A program made the translations under genes and the position numbers. DNA of 64,000 nt, taken from positions 3,695,154-3,759,153 of the forward strand of contig OY282447.1 in assembly GCA_958296165.1 (NCBI GenBank), written 5' to 3'. The stretch is from an uncultured Pseudomonadales bacterium. GTDB lineage: Bacteria > Pseudomonadota > Gammaproteobacteria > Pseudomonadales > Azotimanducaceae. Positions 42,375-50,296 of this stretch are shown piece by piece (within the stretch, counting starts at the first letter, position 1; the number at the start of each line of letters is the position of its first letter). The notes under the pieces are model-generated. The model saw only the letters and a program-made list of their open reading frames with translations, had not been told where the DNA came from and made no database searches.

Positions 42375-43346
42375 TCAGGCGGTCTTGTTCGTTCGATCCT
42401 CCCCTAGCTCCGCTGCGACGCGGCGGACGATGCGAGCGACGTGATCCTTCAGATCGTCGCGGCGCAAGGCGTAGTGAAAGAGCGCCTCTAAGTAGTTCAC
42501 GGGGTCGCCCGTGGTCAGCCAACGCCCGCCGCTTACCGGACACGCGTACACATGCCCGCCTTGGCGCATGTAGGAATCGACCGCATCCATCAGCCATAGC
42601 TCGTCGTCCTTGCCGGGCTGCGTCTCGCGCAGGATGTCCACCACCTCCGGCGGCAGAATGTAGCGGCCGAAGCCCACTAGCGTGGACGTTACTTCGGCGG
42701 GCGTCGGCTTCTCGACGATGCGGGTAACGCGCAGATCTTGGTTCGTCTCGATCATGCCGTAGTTCGGCACTTCGTCGCGGTGTACTTCCTGTGCGCCGAG
42801 GATCACGCCAGGGGTTTTGCGGTACTGGTCGATGAGCTGCCGCGTAAACGGCACGCCGGAACTCACCAAGTCGTCGCCGAAGGCGTACACGAACGGCGCA
42901 TCGCCGACGAGATGGCCGGCGTTCAGCGCCGGCGTGCCATTGCCGTAGGGGCCGCGCTGGCGAATGTAGGCGACGTTCGCCAACTCGCCGGGCCGCCGGG
43001 TGGCTTCGAGATAGCGTTGTCGGCCGGTGGCGGCCAGCGAGTCTTCGAGGGTTGGGTGCTGGTCGAAGTGGTCTTCGAGCACTTTCTTGTCCCAGCGGCT
43101 CACGAACACCACGTCCTCGATGCCGCTTTCGGCGAGCTCCTCCACCACGTATTGGACGATGGGCTGGTCGATCAGCGGGATCATCTCCTTGGGAATGGCC
43201 TTGGTGGCCGGCAGAAATCGGGTGCCACTGCCGGCGGCGGCAATCACGGCCTTTGTGATGGGTGCGTCTGGCGCTGGTCTTGGGTGCCGCAATTGCTCCC
43301 CTCGTGCCTTGGCTCGCGTGCGTTCGCGGAGCGTGTTTTCTGGCAT
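42375..43346 (-). CDS. galU: UTP-glucose-1-phosphate uridylyltransferase GalU
   Basis: A 323-residue enzyme that makes UDP-glucose for envelope polysaccharides. The nucleotide-binding signature is AVIAAAGSGTRFLPATKAIPKEM, followed by PLIDQPIVQYVVEE. FVYAFGDDLV carries the metal Asp, and EKPTPAEVTSTLVGFGRYIL and GGRWLTTGDPVNYLEA follow. ATG 43346 (MPENTLRER) is chosen over the open upstream frame, which runs antisense through the glmU promoter. It is divergent from glmU. Confidence 0.95.
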   Translation of the reverse strand: MPENTLRERTRAKARGEQLRHPRPAPDAPITKAVIAAAGSGTRFLPATKAIPKEMIPLIDQPIVQYVVEELAESGIEDVVFVSRWDKKVLEDHFDQHPTLEDSLAATGRQRYLEATRRPGELANVAYIRQRGPYGNGTPALNAGHLVGDAPFVYAFGDDLVSSGVPFTRQLIDQYRKTPGVILGAQEVHRDEVPNYGMIETNQDLRVTRIVEKPTPAEVTSTLVGFGRYILPPEVVDILRETQPGKDDELWLMDAVDSYMRQGGHVYACPVSGGRWLTTGDPVNYLEALFHYALRRDDLKDHVARIVRRVAAELGEDRTNKTA

Positions 43347-43463
43347 GTTTTCGGCGCATGTATCTTGCTGCAACACTGGGCGGATTGCACGACGAGCGCA
43401 ACATCTAGTAACAACCTCGGTGGCAAGATGCGCAGCGGCACCGTCAGCCGCGGCGGGCCTTCC

Positions 43464-43469
43464 TATAAT
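43464..43469 (+). promoter_or_regulatory. Predicted -10 box of the glmU promoter
   Basis: A perfect TATAAT 29 bases before the glmU ATG, in a GC-rich setting. No good -35 hexamer lies 16-18 bases upstream (CCGTCA at 17), so the promoter may be extended or activator-helped. Confidence 0.45.
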
Positions 43470-43497
43470 TGCGGCTGTTTCGCGCTGGGAGAAGCCG

Positions 43498-44874
43498 ATG
43501 ACGTTGGAGGTGATCGTGTTGGCAGCGGGCGCGGGAACGCGCATGCGCTCCGGCCTTGCCAAAGTACTCCATCCGCTGGCCGGCCGCCCGCTCTTGGCGC
43601 ATGTGCTGGATGTCGCAGCGGCCTTGGAGCCACGGCGCATTCATGTCGTCGTCGGCGAGCAGGGCGACGACGTGAAGGCGTGCTTCGCGGACTATCCGAA
43701 GGTCTCTTGGGTAACTCAGCAGCCGCGCCTCGGCACGGGCCACGCGGTGGCGAAGGCGTTGCCGCTGGTAGCCGCCGACGCCACCGTGCTGGTGGTGCTT
43801 GGCGATGTGCCGCTGGTACACACGGGGATTCTCGCGGATTGCGTGCGTCGCGCCGGTACGGGGCTCGCCTTGGTGACCGCGGAGCTGGACGACCCGGCCG
43901 GCTTCGGGCGTATCCGGCGCCGTGACGGTCGCGTTGCGGGCATCGTTGAAGATGCGGATGCGAGCGAGCAGGAACGCGCGATTCGCGAAGTGAACACCGG
44001 CATTCTCGCGGCGCCGTGGGCATTGCTTGCAGACCTGCTTGGCGCGGTGAGCGCCGACAACGTGCAAGGCGAGTACTACCTAACGGACGTCGTGGAAATC
44101 GCCGTCGAGCGCGACGTCCCCGTCGTCGCGCTGCCAGCGCCGCAAGCCGAGGAAGTGATCGGCATCAACGACCGGGCGCAGCTGGCCCGTGCGGAGCGCT
44201 ATCGCCAACGGCGGCTGGCCGAGGCGCTGATGGCCGATGGCGTGACGGTGATGGACCCGGCGCGGCTCGACATCCGCGGTCGCGTGGTGGCCGGCCGCGA
44301 TTGCGTCATTGACGTGGGCGTAGTGTTCGAAGGCGATGTAACGCTCGGCAGCAACGTAACGATCGGGCCCAATTGCGTGATCCGCGACTCGACCCTAGGC
44401 GACGACGTGGAGGTGCGACCGATGAGTTGCATCGATGGCGCCGCGATCGCGCCGGGTTGCCTCATCGGCCCCTACGCCCGGTTGCGGCCGGGCACCGAAT
44501 TGGGCGAAGCCGTCCACATCGGCAACTTCGTCGAAACCAAGAAGGCAAGCCTAGGCGCCGGCGCCAAGGCCAACCACCTGGCTTATGTGGGCGATGCTGC
44601 GGTGGGCGCCGCCTGCAACATCGGCGCTGGCGCCATCACCTGCAACTACGACGGCGTAGACAAGCACCGCACCGAAATCGGCAGCGGCGTCTTCGTGGGC
44701 AGCAACGCCACGCTGGTGGCGCCGCTCGTCGTCGAGGACGATGCCTACGTGGCCGCCGGCTCCACCATCACCAGCACGGTGGAGCGGGAGAACTTGGCCG
44801 TTGGCCGCGGTCGCCAGCGCAACATCCAAGGCTGGACGCCGCCGGCGCGACGACGGGACGGGAAGGGAGCGTAG
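43498..44874 (+). CDS. glmU: Bifunctional N-acetylglucosamine-1-phosphate uridylyltransferase/glucosamine-1-phosphate acetyltransferase
   Basis: A 458-residue enzyme that makes UDP-GlcNAc. The N-terminal uridylyltransferase has VIVLAAGAGTRMRSGLAKVLHPLAGRP, TQQPRLGTGHAV, VLGDVPLV and GEYYLTDVV. The C-terminal left-handed beta-helix has hexapeptide repeats and the acetyltransferase site GNFVETKKASLG with NIGAGAITCNYDGVDKH. Length agrees with E. coli GlmU (456). ATG 43498 has a GGGAGAAG site. glmS follows 3 bases after the stop, the common glmUS order. Confidence 0.97.
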   Translation: MTLEVIVLAAGAGTRMRSGLAKVLHPLAGRPLLAHVLDVAAALEPRRIHVVVGEQGDDVKACFADYPKVSWVTQQPRLGTGHAVAKALPLVAADATVLVVLGDVPLVHTGILADCVRRAGTGLALVTAELDDPAGFGRIRRRDGRVAGIVEDADASEQERAIREVNTGILAAPWALLADLLGAVSADNVQGEYYLTDVVEIAVERDVPVVALPAPQAEEVIGINDRAQLARAERYRQRRLAEALMADGVTVMDPARLDIRGRVVAGRDCVIDVGVVFEGDVTLGSNVTIGPNCVIRDSTLGDDVEVRPMSCIDGAAIAPGCLIGPYARLRPGTELGEAVHIGNFVETKKASLGAGAKANHLAYVGDAAVGAACNIGAGAITCNYDGVDKHRTEIGSGVFVGSNATLVAPLVVEDDAYVAAGSTITSTVERENLAVGRGRQRNIQGWTPPARRRDGKGA

Positions 44875-44877
44875 ATC

Positions 44878-46713
44878 ATGTGTGGAATCGTCGGCGCCGT
44901 GGCGCACCGAGACGTGCCCGGAATACTGCTCGAAGGTCTGCAACGGCTGGAATACCGGGGCTACGACTCCGCCGGCATTGCGGTGACCGCCAACGGCGCG
45001 GTGCGCATCGACCGACGGCGCACGGTCGGGCGCGTCAACGAGCTTCAGCAAAGCCTCAAGGAAGCGCCGATGCACGGCACGACCGGCATCGCCCACACGC
45101 GCTGGGCCACGCACGGAGCGCCAGCGGTCGAGAACGCCCATCCGCACATGTCGCGCGGGCGCGTCTGCCTCGTCCACAACGGCATCATCGAGAACTTCGA
45201 GGAACTGCGCACTGATCTTTCGGATGCCGGCTATCAGTTCGAGTCTCGGACGGATTCCGAAGCGATCGCGCATCTGATAGACCGTTGCCTAGAGGAAGAG
45301 GAGGATCTGTTCGAGGCCGTCGCCAAGGCGGTACGGCAGATCGAGGGCGCCTACGCATTGGGCGTCGTCTGCCGCGACGACCCGCGCCGGATCGTCGCCG
45401 CTCGCGCCGGCAGTCCGCTGGTGGTGGGCATTGGCATCGGCGAGAACTTCATCGCCTCGGACGCGCTGGCGCTGCGGCCGGTAACCGACCGCTTCATCTA
45501 CTTGGAACAAGGCGACTTGGTAGACCTCACGCCGCAGAACATCGCCGTTTGGAACGCGAACAATCGTGCCGTAGTGCGCGCCACGGTGAGCGTCCAGCAC
45601 AGCGCCGATGCCGCCGACAAGGGCAAATACCGGCACTACATGGAGAGGGAGATCGACGAGCAGCCGCACGCCATCGCGGCCACCCTGGAGGGGCGCTTAG
45701 GGCGCACGCGCGTGTTGGAGGAAGCGTTCGGCATCGGCGTGCGGACGGTGCTCGACGAAACGCAAGCCATCACCATCGCCGCCTGCGGCACCGCCTACTA
45801 CGCCGGCTGCATCGCGCGCTATTGGATCGAGGAACTCGCCGGCATCCCCTGCAACGTAGAGATCGCCTCGGAGTTCCGCTATCGCAAGTTCGTAACGCCG
45901 CCTGGCGGCCTGTTCGTGACCATCTCGCAATCCGGCGAGACGGCCGACACGCTAGCCGCCCAAATCGCCGCCAAACAAGCGGGCTTCGCACACACGCTGA
46001 CCATCTGCAACGTGCCGACGAGCAGCCAAGTGCGCGAGTCGGACATCGCTTTGATGACCGAAGCGGGGCCGGAGATCTGCGTCGCCTCCACAAAGGCGTT
46101 CACCACCCAGCTCAGCGTGCTGATGATGTTGGCGATTCTGCTCGGTCGGCGCCGCGGCTTGGGCGCCTCGAAGGAGCGCGAACTCGTGGATGCGTTGCGG
46201 GCGTTGCCGGAGACAATACGGCAAACGCTTGCGCTGAGAGGTCGCATACGGCGCTTGGCCGAGCACTTCATGCATCGCCACCACGCCCTGTTCCTCGGCC
46301 GCGGTGCCCACTACCCGGTGGCGCTCGAAGGTGCGCTGAAGCTCAAGGAGATCTCCTACATCCACGCCGAGGGCTATCCGGCTGGCGAGCTCAAGCACGG
46401 GCCGCTCGCGCTGGTGGACGAGGACATGCCGGTAGTGGCGGTCGCTCCCGGCGGCGAACTGATGCGCAAGGTGCAATCCAATCTGGAGGAGGTACGCACC
46501 CGCGGCGGCCGACTCTATGTGTTCGCAGATGCCGCGGCCGGCATCGGCGGCGTCGATGGCGCGACAGTGATCGAAGTGCCGAAGACGCACGATCTCCTCA
46601 CACCCATCGTCTATACCGTGCCGCTGCAGCTATTGGCGTACCACACCGCCGTATTGAAAGGCACGGACGTGGATCAGCCGCGCAATCTCGCCAAGTCTGT
46701 GACGGTGGAGTAG
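44878..46713 (+). CDS. glmS: Glutamine-fructose-6-phosphate aminotransferase (isomerizing)
   Basis: A 611-residue enzyme making glucosamine-6-phosphate from glutamine and fructose-6-phosphate. The class II glutaminase starts at MCGIVGAVAHRDV (Cys2 nucleophile) with RLEYRGYDSAG, THTRWATHGAP-type sequence (IAHTRWATHG) and HNGIIENF. Two SIS domains follow (ACGTAYYAGCIARYWIE, SQSGETADTLAA, LGRGAHYPVALEGALKLKEISY), ending in DQPRNLAKSVTVE, the conserved C-terminal loop. No glmS ribozyme-like element is seen; the 3-base gap from glmU implies shared transcription. Confidence 0.97.
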   Translation: MCGIVGAVAHRDVPGILLEGLQRLEYRGYDSAGIAVTANGAVRIDRRRTVGRVNELQQSLKEAPMHGTTGIAHTRWATHGAPAVENAHPHMSRGRVCLVHNGIIENFEELRTDLSDAGYQFESRTDSEAIAHLIDRCLEEEEDLFEAVAKAVRQIEGAYALGVVCRDDPRRIVAARAGSPLVVGIGIGENFIASDALALRPVTDRFIYLEQGDLVDLTPQNIAVWNANNRAVVRATVSVQHSADAADKGKYRHYMEREIDEQPHAIAATLEGRLGRTRVLEEAFGIGVRTVLDETQAITIAACGTAYYAGCIARYWIEELAGIPCNVEIASEFRYRKFVTPPGGLFVTISQSGETADTLAAQIAAKQAGFAHTLTICNVPTSSQVRESDIALMTEAGPEICVASTKAFTTQLSVLMMLAILLGRRRGLGASKERELVDALRALPETIRQTLALRGRIRRLAEHFMHRHHALFLGRGAHYPVALEGALKLKEISYIHAEGYPAGELKHGPLALVDEDMPVVAVAPGGELMRKVQSNLEEVRTRGGRLYVFADAAAGIGGVDGATVIEVPKTHDLLTPIVYTVPLQLLAYHTAVLKGTDVDQPRNLAKSVTVE

Positions 46714-46810
46714 GGCGTGACGCTGCAAACCCAACCGTGAGCGATAGACGAGCTAGGTCATTCTTGGCTCGTTGGCGGCGACGCCGCGGTGCGGCAGTCA
46801 CTCATTGCAG

Positions 46811-48238
46811 TCAGTCACTCGCCGAATCGAGCGAGAGCAGGTCGTCACTGATGTCCTTCACGGAGCGATACCTGAGTGGGCGAGAGAGCTTCTCTAGCGC
46901 ATCTTCGGCGACCAGGCGCCTCAAACAAGAGCGAGTGTGTTTCGTGGGTACTTGGAGCAACTCGGCAACTTCCACCTCCGTCTTGCACACATCAGATCCC
47001 TTGAATAGATCTTTGATCTTTCCTTCAACGAAGCGTCTGAGCCATATGTCAGCTTGTTTTTTCGAGACTTGCAGCCTAGCGGCCACGCTGATTTCCGTTA
47101 CGGGCCCGTTCATGCGTTCGATTAGCTGTTCGACCTTTGCGAACAATTCATTAGCCGGCGCGAGATCGGTTTCGGGCCCAGCGTCATTTCGGCTTCGTCT
47201 CGCTGTCCCTTCCAATTTGCGCTCGTCCAACAACACCGAGAGTTCACGCACGGCACTCGAAGGGGGCGGTCGTTCAGATTTGCGCTGTTCGTTACTTCGT
47301 GCGGCGTCGAGGACTCGCTCAACAGCGGCCGAAGTGGCGGGATGGGGCCATGGCCTTGCGCCCCGTGCGCGAAGTTCCTCGATGCCTCGCGCTACTTCGC
47401 CATTGGAGCGAACGTAGATCGGTACGAGCTTCAGCTTGTCGAGCTGTTCGATCGCTCCGGCCCAAGTGCCCCCTTTTTCGTAGTCCGCATTGACGACCAG
47501 CGCCGCATCCGCGAGCGCATAGACCAGCTTGTTGCGCTGCATCGCGTGTCCAACTTGGAAACCAGCCGCAGGGTCGTATTGGCTGATCAAGGTCATCCGC
47601 CCATCCATCAGCGCTTGTCGGTTTTCGCGGCGCATCACAGCCTTTTCGAGACCGTTAGCGAGGACGCCCGCCACGCGCCCGCCCGCGTTCAGCGCACCGC
47701 GCATCGCCGCTTGGTCCACACCCCTAGCGCCACCCGAAATTAGACCGCGCCCGGCCTCGGCAGAAAGCCTACCGACGTTTTCGGCGTATCCAACCAGAGT
47801 GCTGGGAATGTCTCGAGATCCCACTACGGCCAAGCCGCCGGCGCTCAGAGTCGCCGGATCCCCGCAGCCATAGAGCACTGGCGGAGCGTCGTCCCCTAGG
47901 CGCTTCTTTAGACGGCGCGGATAGTCGGCGTCCGCCCTGCTTCGAACCCAGATGGCCCGCGTCCGCCAGTGTTCCACCGCCTGCGCGAGGAGAAGGCCCC
48001 GGCTGAGTAGTTGCTCGAGCCTCGGGGTGTCCAGTTGGGTGCCGCATTCGATCAAGACGTCGCGTAAGTGTCCGGTGAGCAGGTCCGAAGGTTGACGGTT
48101 CAGATCTCGTAGCCGGCAGGCAAGAGAACGGTATTCGCCAACTCCGAGTGGTTTCACGACAGGTTTGGCTCGCCCAGCAATCAACGGGGCAGTCAACAGC
48201 AAAATCGCCTGCGTGTTGGGAGACAGATCGAACGTCAT
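46811..48238 (-). CDS. DprA/Smf-like protein
   Basis: A 475-residue protein with the Rossmann-type DprA fold: [26 protein letters not shown], then [39 protein letters not shown] and [10 protein letters not shown]. It is followed by the region around [21 protein letters not shown]. The C-terminal 150 residues add two winged-helix-like segments ([40 protein letters not shown]), unlike housekeeping DprA. ATG 48238 lies 5 bases after the stop of a RecQ-phosphoribosyltransferase remnant. Such a pairing suggests a defence or DNA-processing system rather than competence. Its partner is broken here. Confidence 0.75.
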   Translation of the reverse strand: MTFDLSPNTQAILLLTAPLIAGRAKPVVKPLGVGEYRSLACRLRDLNRQPSDLLTGHLRDVLIECGTQLDTPRLEQLLSRGLLLAQAVEHWRTRAIWVRSRADADYPRRLKKRLGDDAPPVLYGCGDPATLSAGGLAVVGSRDIPSTLVGYAENVGRLSAEAGRGLISGGARGVDQAAMRGALNAGGRVAGVLANGLEKAVMRRENRQALMDGRMTLISQYDPAAGFQVGHAMQRNKLVYALADAALVVNADYEKGGTWAGAIEQLDKLKLVPIYVRSNGEVARGIEELRARGARPWPHPATSAAVERVLDAARSNEQRKSERPPPSSAVRELSVLLDERKLEGTARRSRNDAGPETDLAPANELFAKVEQLIERMNGPVTEISVAARLQVSKKQADIWLRRFVEGKIKDLFKGSDVCKTEVEVAELLQVPTKHTRSCLRRLVAEDALEKLSRPLRYRSVKDISDDLLSLDSASD

Positions 48239-48243
48239 GGCGG

Positions 48244-48480
48244 TCAACTCGCCAGCGCGAGAGCAAGCGGCCACACCACGCCGCTGCCGTGGGATCGGAG
48301 GAGCCACGCGGCTACTGTAAGGGTCCAGCGCGAATCCACCATGTCGTCTACCAGCAGCACTGTGTGGTTCGGCAACCGATCACGGTTGCTTGTGTGCCGT
48401 AGCGGCTGCGCGGACCTTCCGAAAGTGTTCGGAGCGGCGGCAGGTCTGGTGCGCGGTCATCACCTACATCCCGATGACGA
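48244..48480 (-). pseudogene. RecQ-phosphoribosyltransferase fusion, C-terminal remnant
   Basis: Read on the minus strand, the last 45 codons give the phosphoribosyl-pyrophosphate-binding loop [20 protein letters not shown] and a closing PLALALAS before TGA. This matches the tail of RecQ-type helicases that carry a fused phosphoribosyltransferase domain. Farther upstream the match continues only across a frameshift (FRKVRAAATA-like) and then fades by about 48480. No start remains. It lies directly upstream of the DprA-like gene. Confidence 0.75.
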
Positions 48481-48599
48481 AACCCACTCGGCACAGTGAC
48501 ACTTAGCGTCTTGATGAGCGGCTTGCCGAGAAGCCCTCCGCGAGATTCGTCTGTCGGTGACCTGTGGGCGGCGGCGCACGATGAAGCTATACGGGATTT

Positions 48600-49721
48600 T
48601 CAGGACGGGTGCCGAAGTCGTGCTGGCAGACGTCCAGCTGGCCGACCTTTGGCGGCACGGTTCTCCTTAATCCGCGTCCCCAGCAGTTGCAGCACGGCAC
48701 TTGAATCGCTTGCAACCGTATAGCACTGCACTGGCACGGATTTTGCCTGTTCTTTCAGCTCTTGCGACAGCTCGTTTTCAACGACAAGCAACGACTTGAC
48801 TTCGCGAGTGCTACTGGAGTGATCGACGCGTTGCCGCACCTTTTCTACTGCCTTGTACTTGACGCACTGATACAGGCCGCGCATGATGTCGCTCTCCGTC
48901 GATATTTTCGATTTGACCTCAATGTGCCAGATAATATCCTCGTTGCGTGCCGTGACGTCTACTCGGTCACCGCTCGGTAGTTCGCATTCCATCTCCCGGC
49001 TAATGACCTCCACCTGTCGACCGCTGATCTTGCTCAAAATCCTCTCGCAATTCTCACACACATACTCCTTCAGCGTCTTGTGCTCCATTCCCTCACCCTC
49101 GCCACCGAACTCGGCGCGGTTGACCGTCGGCGCAGATGTCCGGGAACCAACGGAACGCGCGTGACGCTCTTGCAGGAGCTTCCGTCCGGCGTTCGTCGCG
49201 TATAGCCTTCTGCCCTTCTTTTCCAACAACCCCGCGGACTGCAGCCACCCTCTTCGCCACTGGATCTGGCGGACACCGACGCTAAGACCGTACTCGCTCT
49301 TCGCAAGCGAGCTAAGCTCATCTTCGCTAGCACCATCCCGAGCCTCATTCAACATGTCTAGGATGAATACGACGTTGTCATCGATAGTCTCAATGATCTT
49401 ACGGTCTCTATCCCTGCTTCTTGGAAACGCGCACTTGATATGGTCCCCCCTCTTTGTCAAGAGTCCGCACCTAAACAAAGAGTTGATATAACCCGGTACC
49501 AAGCTGGTCGCAGTTTTGAACTCTTGGACGTACCAAGATTTGAGGTCCTCCTTCGTCGAAGGCTTTTCTGCCTCGACGTACGCGAGGATGACGTCGAGAG
49601 TCTTAATATAGCGTTCGTATCCACCACTCAGAGGTTGTATCGATTTCTTCTTGCTGATGTGCTTGTCCACTGTCCCTTCCTTACGCGCGTTTCGCTGCGT
49701 TTTCTTGCGGCCGGTACTCAC
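48600..49721 (-). CDS. Winged-helix/PD-(D/E)XK endonuclease-like protein
   Basis: A 373-residue protein. The N-terminal 180 residues form two similar helix-turn-helix units (LDVILAYVEAEKPSTKEDLKSW... and VVFILDMLNEARDGASEDELSS...), each ending in a GLL-type wing. The C-terminal part has a nuclease core, RVDVTARNEDIIWHIEVKSK (D255, E268, K270). This resembles restriction endonucleases of the type that pair winged helices with a cleavage domain, though I cannot name one. GC is lower than in the flanks. The last 18 residues (basic, Arg/Pro-rich) look like read-through into foreign flanking DNA. It sits inside a split RecQ gene. Confidence 0.7.
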   Translation of the reverse strand: MSTGRKKTQRNARKEGTVDKHISKKKSIQPLSGGYERYIKTLDVILAYVEAEKPSTKEDLKSWYVQEFKTATSLVPGYINSLFRCGLLTKRGDHIKCAFPRSRDRDRKIIETIDDNVVFILDMLNEARDGASEDELSSLAKSEYGLSVGVRQIQWRRGWLQSAGLLEKKGRRLYATNAGRKLLQERHARSVGSRTSAPTVNRAEFGGEGEGMEHKTLKEYVCENCERILSKISGRQVEVISREMECELPSGDRVDVTARNEDIIWHIEVKSKISTESDIMRGLYQCVKYKAVEKVRQRVDHSSSTREVKSLLVVENELSQELKEQAKSVPVQCYTVASDSSAVLQLLGTRIKENRAAKGRPAGRLPARLRHPS

Positions 49722-49815
49722 CCTTACTCGTGGGGCATTACCCGACTTTTAAATTGACGTTTGCGTCCTTGCCGGTAGCTAGACCTGGCTTACCACCGTC
49801 AATCCTGTGGCGCAT

Positions 49816-49839
49816 GCACGCGGCTACAGAACCGCGTGC
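49816..49839. repeat. Small inverted repeat at the RecQ break
   Basis: GCACGCGG (49816-49823), 8-base loop, CCGCGTGC (49832-49839). It sits exactly where the recQ reading frame stops matching its family, next to the inserted nuclease gene. It may be an insertion scar or a weak terminator; there is no T-run. Confidence 0.35.
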
Positions 49840-50069
49840 TGATTCGCAGGCGGCCCGATGCCGGCCTCGCGCAGCAGCTTGGTTGCGATGAAGTAGACGA
49901 AACTCTTGCCCCAGCCAGTCCTCTGCACAACGAGGAGACGGCCACGGCCTTCCACGATGTGTCTGATGGCCTCATCCTGCCCCTCGCGGAATGGGGCGTC
50001 GTGTTGCCTTGTGCCGGCTCTCAGCAGTTCTAACGCACGTTGGCGGTCGTAGGTCGCGGGCTGTCTCAT
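49824..50069 (-). pseudogene. RecQ-type helicase, N-terminal fragment
   Basis: An 81-codon ORF. The sequence RALELLRAGTRQHDAPFREG, then EAIRHIVEGRGRLLVVQRTG and WGKSFVYFIATKLLREAGIG, matches the start of RecQ-phosphoribosyltransferase fusion helicases (P-loop variant RTGWGKS). The match ends at GIGP and a stop follows eight residues later. The rest of the helicase is missing; the far C-terminal end survives at 48244-48480. Together they show that one gene was split and mostly deleted. Confidence 0.8.
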
Positions 50070-50296
50070 CTGTGGCACCTCACCGCACCTATCATGCACT
50101 AAGCGAGCGCGATTCCGAACCACCGGCCGCTGGGCGCCATTCTCTTTGTCTAGCAGGCTTGCCGCTGGCAGCGTCCGCGTACGAGGGTCTCGGTATTTGT
50201 CTCCGGCATCCGCTGGCATCATCGGCATCGCAAACCGCTCTCTTTTGCCACACTTGGCGCTATGCTGTGCGCTTGTCCAGCAACGGCGAGGATTCC

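Noticed and set aside
46714-46810. Short CAGTCACTC repeats after glmS considered as a regulatory element
   Set aside because: Two or three imperfect 9-base copies in a 97-base gap are too weak to support a function.
45285-47417. A 710-codon plus-strand open frame
   Set aside because: Shadow of glmS in a different frame with typical high-GC composition bias.
49991-50296. N-terminal extension of uvrD in the same open frame
   Set aside because: It is antisense to the recQ fragment and lacks resemblance to UvrD; TTG 50297 aligns with the family start.
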